Assembly (NCBI GenBank): GCA_032249575.1
Contig: JAVVHL010000012.1
Location: 1-18,760 of the forward strand
Source of the DNA: Calditenuis sp032249575
GTDB lineage: Archaea; Thermoproteota; Nitrososphaeria_A; Caldarchaeales; Calditenuaceae
Reading direction: 5' to 3'
Length of the DNA: 18,760 nt
Shown: positions 7,389-13,850 of the stretch, piece by piece
Numbering within the stretch: the stretch's first letter is position 1
How the letters are laid out: each line of letters starts with the position of its first letter
Made by a program: the position numbers and the translations under genes
The notes under the pieces: generated by a model
Database searches by the model: none
Told to the model about the DNA's origin: nothing
Seen by the model: the letters and a program-made list of their open reading frames with translations, nothing else

Positions 7389-8042
7389 ATGGAGGCGAAG
7401 GTGCTGAGGGCAGACGACAAGTCGATTGAGATCGAGCTGAGGGGCTTTCCGCTCTCGATGGCGAACGCCCTGAGGAGGCACCTGATCAACGAGGTCCCGA
7501 CCATGGCGGTGGAGGAGGTGATGGTGATCGAGAACACATCGTCGGTCTACAACGAGGTCCTCGCCCACAGGATATCCCTCATACCCTTCAGGACCGATCT
7601 CGACCACTTCGTCCTTCCCGAGGAGTGCGACTGCGGCAACAGGCTCGGATGCGAGAGGTGCGTCGTCAGGTTCTCCCTCAGGGCCAGGGCCGTCTCCGAG
7701 GTCGTCACGGTCTACTCGAGGGAGATGGTGAGGGAGACGGGGACAGAGGTGGTCGAACCGGTCAGCGGCGACTTCCCGATCGTGAAGCTCGCGCCAGGGC
7801 AGACGATCGAGCTGGAGCTATACGTAAGGCTCGGAACCGGGAAGAAGCACGCCAAGTGGATACCGGGCATAGCGACCCTCTACGACGGCCCAGACGGCTC
7901 AAGGATTCTCTACTTCGAGTCCTTCGGCTTCCTGCCACCTGCGAGGGCCGTCCTCGAGGCGGCGAAGATATTTGAGAAGAGGACCGGAGAGCTGGAGAAG
8001 GTGCTGCTGGAGGCGATAGGTGATGTCGGGAAGGAAGCCTGA
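7389..8042 (+). CDS. rpoD: DNA-directed RNA polymerase subunit D (Rpb3/alpha homologue)
   Basis: 217 residues. Assembles with subunit L as the platform on which the archaeal polymerase is built. The dimerisation domain is clear: ELRGFPLSMANALRRHLINEVPTMAVEEV at the N-terminus and ILYFESFGFLPPARAVLEAA near the C-terminus. Cysteines C80, C82, C88 and C91 (CDCGNRLGCERC) form a zinc-type loop like that of eukaryotic Rpb3. I see no second cysteine cluster, so the separate Fe-S domain found in Sulfolobus D appears absent. ATG 7389 is chosen because the earlier in-frame GTG at 7317 would overlap the preceding gene with unrelated residues. It lies 25 nt after pdo and overlaps L18e by about 20 nt. Confidence 0.95.
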   Translation: MEAKVLRADDKSIEIELRGFPLSMANALRRHLINEVPTMAVEEVMVIENTSSVYNEVLAHRISLIPFRTDLDHFVLPEECDCGNRLGCERCVVRFSLRARAVSEVVTVYSREMVRETGTEVVEPVSGDFPIVKLAPGQTIELELYVRLGTGKKHAKWIPGIATLYDGPDGSRILYFESFGFLPPARAVLEAAKIFEKRTGELEKVLLEAIGDVGKEA

Positions 8043-8388
8043 GCCTACGAGGTACGAGCAATTGGTCAGGGCCGTCAGCAGGCTGGCGGAGGAGAGCCCG
8101 TTCTGGGAGAGGGTGCTGGAGGAGCTGAAGAGGAGCAAGAGGCGGAGGAGGGTCGTCAACGTCGAGAAGCTCAACAGGGTGACGAAGCCCAACGAGCGCG
8201 TCCTCGTCCTTGGAAAGCTCCTGGGCACTGGCAAGCTGAGGCACCCGCTGACGGTGATCGCCTTCGACTTCTCGGAGTCCTCCTACAGGAAGGTGGCTGA
8301 GGCAGGGGGAAAGCCGATGTACCTTGACCAATTTATTACGTCCGGAGGAGGCAAGCCGGACGTCTCGGGGATCAGGCTGATAGGGTGA
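8023..8388 (+). CDS. rpl18e: Large-subunit ribosomal protein L18e
   Basis: 121 residues. A component of the archaeal/eukaryotic 50S/60S subunit without a bacterial counterpart by this name; it has the L15/L18e fold. Recognised by the basic helix followed by VNVEKLNRVTKPNERVLVLG and GTGKLRHPLTVIAFDFSESS. ATG 8023 is preceded by GTG 8020, either possible; GGAGG at 8009-8013 is a suitable ribosome-binding site. It overlaps the end of rpoD, and its stop overlaps the L13 start. The rpoD-L18e-L13 order is conserved in archaea. Confidence 0.95.
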   Translation: MSGRKPEPTRYEQLVRAVSRLAEESPFWERVLEELKRSKRRRRVVNVEKLNRVTKPNERVLVLGKLLGTGKLRHPLTVIAFDFSESSYRKVAEAGGKPMYLDQFITSGGGKPDVSGIRLIG

Positions 8389-8864
8389 TGGGAGTGGGCG
8401 AGGAGGAGCTCGTGGTGATCGACGGAACGAACCACCGCCTCGGAAGGCTGGCGTCGAGGGTGGCGAAGATGCTCCTCGAGGGGAAGAGGGTGGTGGTGCT
8501 GAACGCCGAGAAGATCGTGATCACCGGCAGCAAGAGCGCCATACTGGCACGTTACCAGTACCTCTTGGACAGGAAGTGGCTCTCTTCTATTGAGAGGGTA
8601 CAGATCTGGAACCCGAGGAGGCCGGACCGCATCTTCTGGTACACAGTCCGCCGCATGCTTCCGAGGAAGAAGCCGAAGGGGAGGGAGGCCCTCTCGCGGC
8701 TCAGGGTCTACAACGGCGTTCCGGAGGAGTTCGCTGAGGTCAAGCCCATCACCGTCGAGGACGCACTCCACAGGAGCGAGATGAGCCGCTCCGGCAAGCT
8801 GATCAAGTGGATGACGCTCGGGGAGCTCTCAAGGCTGATAGGAGGGAAGGTACAAGCGGAGTAG
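8388..8864 (+). CDS. rpl13: Large-subunit ribosomal protein L13 (uL13)
   Basis: 158 residues. Universal 50S protein with the archaeal features DGTNHRLGRLASRVAKMLLEG, VVLNAEKIVITGS and RRMLPRKKPKGREALSRLRVYNG. ATG 8388 shares its A with the L18e stop (TGATG arrangement); the GTG at 8385 is the alternative. In many archaea S9, RpoN and RpoK follow here. In this window they do not. Confidence 0.95.
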   Translation: MGVGEEELVVIDGTNHRLGRLASRVAKMLLEGKRVVVLNAEKIVITGSKSAILARYQYLLDRKWLSSIERVQIWNPRRPDRIFWYTVRRMLPRKKPKGREALSRLRVYNGVPEEFAEVKPITVEDALHRSEMSRSGKLIKWMTLGELSRLIGGKVQAE

Positions 8865-8868
8865 GGTC

Positions 8869-9267
8869 ATGCCGTCGCCGGAGAAGAACGCCATCGTCGT
8901 GCTGCTCCGGAAGAGCAGGAGGCACCTGGGGCCTGAGGACGTCGTGGCTGTCCTCGGGGCCATATCGCAGGTCGGTGAGGGGCCGTTCTCGTTAAGGGAG
9001 CTGAGGAAGTATCTGCCAGAAAGGATGGTGAGCAAAAGGAACGTGATGCGGAGCGTCGGAGCCCTCCTCCAGACCCTCGTCTCGCTCGGCTACCTCGAGA
9101 GGTTCAGCGAGCGGAGGTACAGGAAGAGGTACGAGAGCTTCTCGCACTACATGATGTCGCAGGTGATGGAGCTAGCCAACCTCGAGGCCTCGACGGTTCA
9201 GGCCCAGCGTCGGGAGGAGAAGGTCCTGAAGGTCCTCGGCTCGAAGAAGCAGGGCCGCCCGGATTAA
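8869..9267 (+). CDS. Small basic winged-helix-like protein, unknown
   Basis: 132 residues, rich in Arg and Lys. The central part (about residues 42-95) reads as a winged helix-turn-helix: LRELRKYLPERMVSKRN, then MRSVGALLQTLVSLGYLERF and a basic wing SERRYRKRY. The C-terminal part is helical and charged and may be a coiled coil. It begins 4 nt after the L13 stop, so it is probably co-transcribed with rpoD-L18e-L13 and occupies the slot of S9. It shows no S9 features such as the basic SRR-type tail. DNA or RNA binding is inferred from fold and charge; I do not recognise the family. Confidence 0.75.
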   Translation: MPSPEKNAIVVLLRKSRRHLGPEDVVAVLGAISQVGEGPFSLRELRKYLPERMVSKRNVMRSVGALLQTLVSLGYLERFSERRYRKRYESFSHYMMSQVMELANLEASTVQAQRREEKVLKVLGSKKQGRPD

Positions 9268-9290
9268 CCGTCCCCTCCCATCAGCTCATC

Positions 9291-9296
9291 TTTATC
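9291..9296 (+). promoter_or_regulatory. TATA-like element for the DUF47 gene
   Basis: TTTATC centred about 28 nt before GTG 9322, the same hexamer and spacing as at 799-804 and 13820-13825. Predicts a leaderless transcript for DUF47-endA. Confidence 0.55.
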
Positions 9297-9321
9297 CACA
9301 GGCGGAGCATACAAGAGTTGA

Positions 9322-9990
9322 GTGGAATTGGCGTTCGCAGGTCGTCAGAAGCTGGAGGACGTGAGGAGGGTCGTGCTGATGCTGGCCAAGGACCACACGC
9401 GGAAGTCCCTGATGGCTGTGAAGACGTTGGCCCAGATCCTGGAGCAGATAAGGAACGGCGTGAGGGACGAGCAGGCCTTCAACTCCAAGTACGCCGAGAT
9501 ACTGAAGATCGACGACGAGTGCAAGGAACTGAGGCTACAGGCTGAGAGGAAGGTGCTGGAGGCGGGGGCCCTCCTCGCCGAGAGGGGCGAGTACATCAGG
9601 TTCCTCGGTTGCATCGACCGAATACCCGACAGGATAGAGGGAGCTGCCTACAGGCTCCTGGCCCTCACCAAGATCTCGTACCCCTCGGAGAGGGTTGCAG
9701 GCGCGATCCAGGAGATTCTCGAACACATGAGGGACTCGGTCGAGTCGCTGAACAGGGCCATAACAGCCCTCGAGATGGACTCGGCCCAGGGCCACAAGCT
9801 GCTGAAGGAGGTCTCCGAGAAGGAGCAGGAGACCGACGAGGTCTTCAGGCGGGTGACTGTGGACCTGCTGAGGACCGAGGTCCCGCTGCCTCAGCTCCTC
9901 CTCTCCAGAGAGATCATCGACATGCTCGAATCGGTCGCAGATACGGCGGAGGAGGCTGCCAACGTGCTGGCCGTCCTCTATCCAGCGTGA
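9322..9990 (+). CDS. DUF47/PhoU-like protein
   Basis: 222 residues, almost entirely helical, matching the DUF47 (PhoU-related) fold. There are two repeats of long helix pairs, with RFLGCIDRIPDRIEGAAYRLLAL near residues 94-116 and a C-terminal EKEQETDEVFRRVTVDLL...IIDMLESVADTAEEAANVL segment. The repeated D-x3-D/E and E-x3-D clusters are where PhoU proteins bind metals. PhoU proteins modulate phosphate transport, and DUF47 genes often sit beside a PiT-type transporter; none is seen here. The GTG at 9322 fits the upstream TATA. It is followed after 4 nt by the splicing endonuclease gene, an unexpected partner. Confidence 0.8.
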   Translation: MELAFAGRQKLEDVRRVVLMLAKDHTRKSLMAVKTLAQILEQIRNGVRDEQAFNSKYAEILKIDDECKELRLQAERKVLEAGALLAERGEYIRFLGCIDRIPDRIEGAAYRLLALTKISYPSERVAGAIQEILEHMRDSVESLNRAITALEMDSAQGHKLLKEVSEKEQETDEVFRRVTVDLLRTEVPLPQLLLSREIIDMLESVADTAEEAANVLAVLYPA

Positions 9991-9994
9991 GCCC

Positions 9995-10561
9995 TTGTCG
10001 GAGACGCCCGCCGGCCCCCGGTTCAAGGGCCTGTACGTCGAAGGCAGCGTGGTGGTCCTGGACACCGCGATGGGTAGGGAGCTCTATGCGATGGGCTACT
10101 ACGGGAAGCCGTTAGGCGTTCCGAAGCCTAAGGGCCCAGACTTCGAGGCTCCGCTGGTCCTCGACCTGATAGAGGCCCGTTACCTCGTCGAGAACGGCCT
10201 CCTCGAGGTCTACAAGGAAGGGCAGAGGCTGGAGCTCGGGGAGCTGGTGGAGCTGGGCAGGCAGCACTACGCGAGGTACGACGAGCTCTGCGCCGTCTAC
10301 TCCGACCTCAAGAAGAGGGGCTTTTACGTCACCAGCGGCATCAAGTTCGGATCCGACTTCGCAGCCTACGTCTACGGCCCAGGTATAGACCATGCGCCCT
10401 TCATCGTCCTCGTGAGGAAGGAGGAGGACGTGCTGACAGCCAGCGACGTCGTCAGGGCAGGGAGGCTCTCGAGGTCGGTGAGGAAGAGCTTCTTCATCGC
10501 TGTGCCCGACACGAGCACGGGCCGCGTCAGGTACCTGGCCTTGAACAGGGCCGAGCTCTGA
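9995..10561 (+). CDS. endA: tRNA-splicing endonuclease
   Basis: 188 residues. Cuts bulge-helix-bulge motifs to remove introns from tRNA and rRNA precursors, leaving 2',3'-cyclic phosphate ends. The catalytic triad is visible: Y125 (DFAAY), H133 (GIDHAPFIVLV) and K164 (SVRKSFF). The H-to-K spacing of 31 is the same as in the Methanocaldococcus enzyme. An N-terminal domain (about residues 1-80) precedes the catalytic YVTSGIKFGSDF segment. Length is that of the single-domain subunit that forms homotetramers; a heteromeric partner elsewhere cannot be excluded. It starts with TTG 4 nt after the DUF47 stop. The one tRNA in this window has no intron. Confidence 0.94.
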   Translation: MSETPAGPRFKGLYVEGSVVVLDTAMGRELYAMGYYGKPLGVPKPKGPDFEAPLVLDLIEARYLVENGLLEVYKEGQRLELGELVELGRQHYARYDELCAVYSDLKKRGFYVTSGIKFGSDFAAYVYGPGIDHAPFIVLVRKEEDVLTASDVVRAGRLSRSVRKSFFIAVPDTSTGRVRYLALNRAEL

Positions 10562-10625
10562 GAGGCCTACACGTATACCGATGTATTTCTCGGGTATTGG
10601 TGCGACTTCAAGCGCGTTGCAGGGA

Positions 10626-10631
10626 TTTACG
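10626..10631 (+). promoter_or_regulatory. Weak TATA-like element for the 10655 gene
   Basis: TTTACG centred about 27 nt before ATG 10655. The hexamer is weak, but the spacing is right. It lies in the 93-nt gap after endA, which holds nothing else I can support. Confidence 0.35.
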
Positions 10632-10654
10632 CGAGAACCCCAACTCCGAACGGA

Positions 10655-11056
10655 ATGGCCGACTTCTCGGTGAGCGTGAGGAGGGGCGAGATAGAAGTGA
10701 CGGTCCATGCAGGATCGGTCGAAGAGGCCGTAGCTTCGCTCGGCGATCTGAAGAGGGTCCTCGAGGCCGCAGAGGCAGAGCTGAGGCCGAAGGCCCCTGA
10801 AGCCGTCGCAACATCCTTCAAGAGGAGGGGGAGGTCAGAGGCGGTCATCGCACAGGAGGTCATCGAGTCCCACCTGCTGCCTTCAGGGTACTTCAGCGCT
10901 CCCAGGTCGACGGCAGAGGTTAGGGATGAGATACAGCGCGTCACAGGACTGAGGCTCCAGAGCCGGAAGGTCAGCCAGGCCCTCGGTAACCTCTACAGGA
11001 AGGGGCTACTGAGGAGGATCGGGTCCAGGGGCGATTACCGGTACGTCGCAGTCTGA
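10655..11056 (+). CDS. Unknown protein with C-terminal winged-helix-like domain
   Basis: 133 residues. The N-terminal ~45 residues (FSVSVRRGEIEVTVHAGSVE, then a helix ending EAAEAEL) look like a small alpha/beta module. A linker rich in Ala, Pro and Lys/Arg follows. The C-terminal ~65 residues read as a winged helix: STAEVRDEIQRVTGLRLQSR, then KVSQALGNLYRKGLLRRIG and a terminal strand GDYRYVAV. The recognition helix and wing are basic, so nucleic-acid binding is likely. It stands alone between endA and the aIF2-alpha operon, with its own weak promoter. The family is not recognised. Confidence 0.75.
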   Translation: MADFSVSVRRGEIEVTVHAGSVEEAVASLGDLKRVLEAAEAELRPKAPEAVATSFKRRGRSEAVIAQEVIESHLLPSGYFSAPRSTAEVRDEIQRVTGLRLQSRKVSQALGNLYRKGLLRRIGSRGDYRYVAV

Positions 11057-11092
11057 TCGGGCTATTGCGCCTTTTGACTCAGCCGAGATCCC

Positions 11093-11098
11093 TTTAAC
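11093..11098 (+). promoter_or_regulatory. TATA-like element for the aIF2-alpha operon
   Basis: TTTAAC centred about 27 nt before ATG 11123, predicting a leaderless transcript covering aIF2-alpha, Nop10, HD hydrolase and PriL. Confidence 0.6.
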
Positions 11099-11122
11099 GG
11101 AGCCGATACGCCTACACGTGGA

Positions 11123-11923
11123 ATGTCGCTGCTGCTGAAGAAGAAGGGGTTCCCGAAGGAGGGGGAGCTGGTGGTGGCGACGGTCAAGGAGACGTTCAAG
11201 CACGGAGCTGTCGTGACGCTCGACGAGTACGGCGACCTCGAGGCCTTCGTCCACATCTCGGAGGTCTCTCTGAAGTGGGTCAGGAACATCTCCGACTACC
11301 TCAGGGTGGGGCACAAGACGGTCCTCAAGGTGATCAGGAGCGACCCCGAGAAGATGCAGGTCGACGCCAGCCTCCGGAGGGTCTCGAAGAAGGAGCAGGC
11401 TGAGAAGATGATGGAGTGGAGCAAGAGGGTGAAGGTCTCGAAGATGCTGGAGGCCGTGATGAAGGAGACGGGGACGCCGCTCGAGGTCGTGGTCAACGGT
11501 CTGATCGAACCGGCGCTCGAGAGGGGGAGGGAGGTACACGAGTTGCTGGAGGAGGTCGCCTCGGGTGAGGAGCTTCCCGATTGGGTGAAGCTTCCACCCG
11601 AGTTCGCCGAGAGGCTGGTGGAGAGGGCCCGGAGGGAGCTGAAGAGGCCGACTTACGTCGTGAAGGCTGTGGTCAAGATGACGTCCCGCTACGGAGGCGT
11701 CGAGAGGCTCAGGAAGGCCGCAGAGGAGGGGATGGCGGTGGCCGACGGACAGGTCAGGATCACCTTGATCGGTTCGCCGAGGTACCTGATCAGGGTCGAG
11801 GCCTACGAAAAGGAGAGGACTGAGGCGCTCCTCTCGGAAGTCATCGAGCGGATGAAGTCCGTCCTCTCAGGACCCGGTGACGAGCTGAAGGTCCTCGAGG
11901 GATCGGGGAGTGAGAAAGGATGA
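11123..11923 (+). CDS. eif2a: Translation initiation factor aIF2, alpha subunit
   Basis: 266 residues, the normal length. Part of the heterotrimer that carries initiator Met-tRNA to the small ribosomal subunit. Three domains: an S1-type OB-fold at about residues 11-83 (GELVVATVKETFKHGAVVTL, then HISEVS), a helical domain (about 90-170) and a C-terminal alpha/beta domain (about 175-262) that contacts the gamma subunit. The start is fixed by ATG at the expected distance from the TATA. The stop overlaps Nop10 by 4 nt (ATGA), a gene pair widely conserved in archaea. Confidence 0.96.
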   Translation: MSLLLKKKGFPKEGELVVATVKETFKHGAVVTLDEYGDLEAFVHISEVSLKWVRNISDYLRVGHKTVLKVIRSDPEKMQVDASLRRVSKKEQAEKMMEWSKRVKVSKMLEAVMKETGTPLEVVVNGLIEPALERGREVHELLEEVASGEELPDWVKLPPEFAERLVERARRELKRPTYVVKAVVKMTSRYGGVERLRKAAEEGMAVADGQVRITLIGSPRYLIRVEAYEKERTEALLSEVIERMKSVLSGPGDELKVLEGSGSEKG

Positions 11924-12108
11924 GCCTGCTGAGGAAGTGCGTCTCCTGCGGACGGTACACGCTCAAGGAGTCCTGTCCTGTCTGCGGCTCTCCCACGAGA
12001 TCCGCCCACCCCCCACCCTTCAGTGAAGGGTCTCCGAGGCTCGAGTTGCTCGTGAAGGCGATCATCGAAGAGCGGAGGAAGCTGAGGACGGAGGGAACGG
12101 CCCCTTGA
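11920..12108 (+). CDS. nop10: H/ACA ribonucleoprotein subunit Nop10
   Basis: 62 residues. A small scaffold of the H/ACA guide RNP that makes pseudouridine in rRNA, binding Cbf5 and L7Ae. The zinc ribbon is complete: C7, C10, C19 and C22 in CVSCGRYTLKESCPVCG. A Pro-rich linker (SAHPPPFSEGS) and a C-terminal helix complete the family shape. It overlaps aIF2-alpha by ATGA upstream and the next gene by TTGA downstream. Confidence 0.96.
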   Translation: MSLLRKCVSCGRYTLKESCPVCGSPTRSAHPPPFSEGSPRLELLVKAIIEERRKLRTEGTAP

Positions 12109-12671
12109 ACAGCGGCACCGGCTCTGCCATCTGGGTCCTCAACCTCTTCGCCGCCGTGGCATCCCTCAAATCGGTCAGGAGGAAAGGATGGGTGCTGAGG
12201 GGGGTGAAGGACGCGGAGAGCGTCGCTGACCACTCGCTGGCCGTCGCGGTCCTCTCGGCGGCGATCGCGGCCTCCCGCGGCCTCGACCCGGGGAGGGCTG
12301 CGCTGATCGCGGTGCTCCACGACATCGTGGAGTCGGTGACCGGCGACCTGACTCCTGACGAGAAGGCCTCGATGGGTGCGACGAGGTTGAGGGAGGTGGA
12401 GAGGGAGGCCATCGAGAAGGTGATGGACGGTGCTCCGGACGAGGTGAAGCGGGTCTTCCTTCAGTCCCTGCGGGATTACGAGGATGGTTCCTCTCCGGAG
12501 GGCAGGATCGTCAGGGACGTCGACAAGCTCGAGATGGCCCTGCAGGCCCTGCTCTACCGCGACGAGCTCGGCACCTCAGGCGTCGAGGAGTTCGTCTCTT
12601 CTGCTTTGAGCGAGATCAGGGACCCGGAGATCAGGTCGCTCGTCGAGGAGGCGATCGGGTCTGCTCTCTGA
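12105..12671 (+). CDS. HD-domain hydrolase, YfbR/HDDC2-like (5'-deoxynucleotidase type)
   Basis: 188 residues. The family signature is RRKGWVLRGVKDAESVADHS, giving H43. H72-D73 (VLHDIVES) and D140 (RDVDKLEMALQAL) complete the HD metal site. Relatives are phosphatases of (deoxy)nucleoside monophosphates; the exact substrate is not readable. The TTG start overlaps the Nop10 stop by 4 nt. Its end overlaps the proposed PriL start. Co-transcription with primase would fit a role in nucleotide supply, but this is inference. Confidence 0.88.
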   Translation: MNSGTGSAIWVLNLFAAVASLKSVRRKGWVLRGVKDAESVADHSLAVAVLSAAIAASRGLDPGRAALIAVLHDIVESVTGDLTPDEKASMGATRLREVEREAIEKVMDGAPDEVKRVFLQSLRDYEDGSSPEGRIVRDVDKLEMALQALLYRDELGTSGVEEFVSSALSEIRDPEIRSLVEEAIGSAL

Positions 12672-13761
12672 CCGCGTCAAGTTCTACGTCGAAAGCAAGG
12701 AGTTCCTCGCCAAGTACCCGTTCCATTCCAGGGCGAAGGGCTACGTCGCGCTTGCTGACCTCTCGGTGGAGGAGCTTGCGGCGGGAGGCGATGAGCTTCG
12801 CGTTGCCGAGAAGAGGATAATGCAGGCGCTGGAGCGAGGCGAGGAAGTTGGCGCCGTCATGCACTCGGAGGACCCTGACACGAAGACCGTCAACTTTGAC
12901 GTGGAGATCATCAGCTTCCCGCTGGCGGTGATGTTGGCGGCAGCAGTTGGCGACAAGTGGCTCCAGAAGAGGCTCGCCCTTTACGAGTCGAGGAGGGCCG
13001 AGGCCTTCATGAGCGGTGAGGACGACGGAGTCCTCGAGGCCATCTGGACAGACCTCGGCATCAGGGCAGGAAGGTCCGGACCGGATGAGGAGGAGAGGAC
13101 GGGCTTTCCTTACAGGATACACGTCGCCGATTACCTGAGGCTCGTCAAGGGGATCGACGGAGCGGAGTGGAGGCTCGTGAACCGGATCCTCTGGAAGGGC
13201 TGGGTCTACGTCACGAGGAGGGAGCTGATCAGGCTGATCTCTGAGGAGGTCGAGTCGAGGATTCTGAGGAGGCTGGAGGAGGTGAAGGTCGTCAGGGTCC
13301 CAGAGCCGATGAAGGAGACGGTCGAGAGAATAAGGGGGATGCTGGCGACTAGGTTCGCGAGGGCCCTTCCGACTGCTGAGGCTTCAAGGGACGAGACCAG
13401 GTGGCCTCCCTGCATGATCGCGCTGAAGAACGCCCTCCTTTCCGGATCGAAGGTAGGCCACTTCGGCAACTTCGCCTTCGCCTCCTTCCTGCTCTCTTCG
13501 GGATACAGCGTCGAGGAGGTCGTCGCCTTCTACTCGCAGAGGCCTGACTTCAACGAGAGGATAGCGAGGTATCAGGTGGAGCACATCGCAGGGCTGCGAG
13601 GCAGCAGGACGAAGTACTCGGTACCCTCATGCCAGACCATGAGGGCCCACGGCCTCTGCGTCGAGGAAGGAAGGCTCTGCCCTAAGGGCATCAGGAACCC
13701 GAGGCAGTTCCATCGCCTCTCGAGGCGCGGTCTAGCCTCTACCGGAAACCAGGATCAGTGA
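12661..13761 (+). CDS. priL: DNA primase large subunit PriL, probable CTG start
   Basis: Partner of PriS in making RNA/DNA primers; its C-terminal domain holds a 4Fe-4S cluster. From CTG 12661 it is 366 residues. Cluster ligands are C251 (RWPPCMIAL), C324, C333 and C340 (VPSCQT, GLCVEE, LCPKG), in the correct order. The frame is open back to a stop at 12607-12609 with no ATG, GTG or TTG before 12766. A start at 12766 would drop 35 residues, including FLAKYPFHSRAKGYV, which matches the conserved archaeal PriL N-terminus. CTG 12661 has GAGGAGG at 12645-12651, a suitable ribosome-binding site, and overlaps the HD gene by 11 nt. Either CTG is used or the start is disrupted. Confidence 0.92.
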   Translation: MLSDRVKFYVESKEFLAKYPFHSRAKGYVALADLSVEELAAGGDELRVAEKRIMQALERGEEVGAVMHSEDPDTKTVNFDVEIISFPLAVMLAAAVGDKWLQKRLALYESRRAEAFMSGEDDGVLEAIWTDLGIRAGRSGPDEEERTGFPYRIHVADYLRLVKGIDGAEWRLVNRILWKGWVYVTRRELIRLISEEVESRILRRLEEVKVVRVPEPMKETVERIRGMLATRFARALPTAEASRDETRWPPCMIALKNALLSGSKVGHFGNFAFASFLLSSGYSVEEVVAFYSQRPDFNERIARYQVEHIAGLRGSRTKYSVPSCQTMRAHGLCVEEGRLCPKGIRNPRQFHRLSRRGLASTGNQDQ

Positions 13762-13819
13762 CCCGTCGCCCCGATCTCCTCGACCGGAGGATTTGTCGCT
13801 GGAGGCGGTCACTCTCAGC

Positions 13820-13825
13820 TTTATC
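13820..13825 (+). promoter_or_regulatory. TATA-like element for LysRS
   Basis: TTTATC centred about 28 nt before TTG 13851. It lies inside the longer possible reading frame beginning at 13758, arguing that the latter is not the start. Confidence 0.55.
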
Positions 13826-13850
13826 CCCTTCCTTTGAGCAGTCGGTTGGG

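Noticed and set aside
8869..9267. Ribosomal protein S9 in its usual place after L13
   Set aside because: The product has a winged-helix-like pattern and none of the S9 motifs or its basic C-terminal tail.
13758..13850. N-terminal extension of LysRS from GTG 13758
   Set aside because: Despite a neat 4-nt overlap with PriL, the added residues are Arg-rich, do not resemble the family and contain the TATA element that fits TTG 13851.
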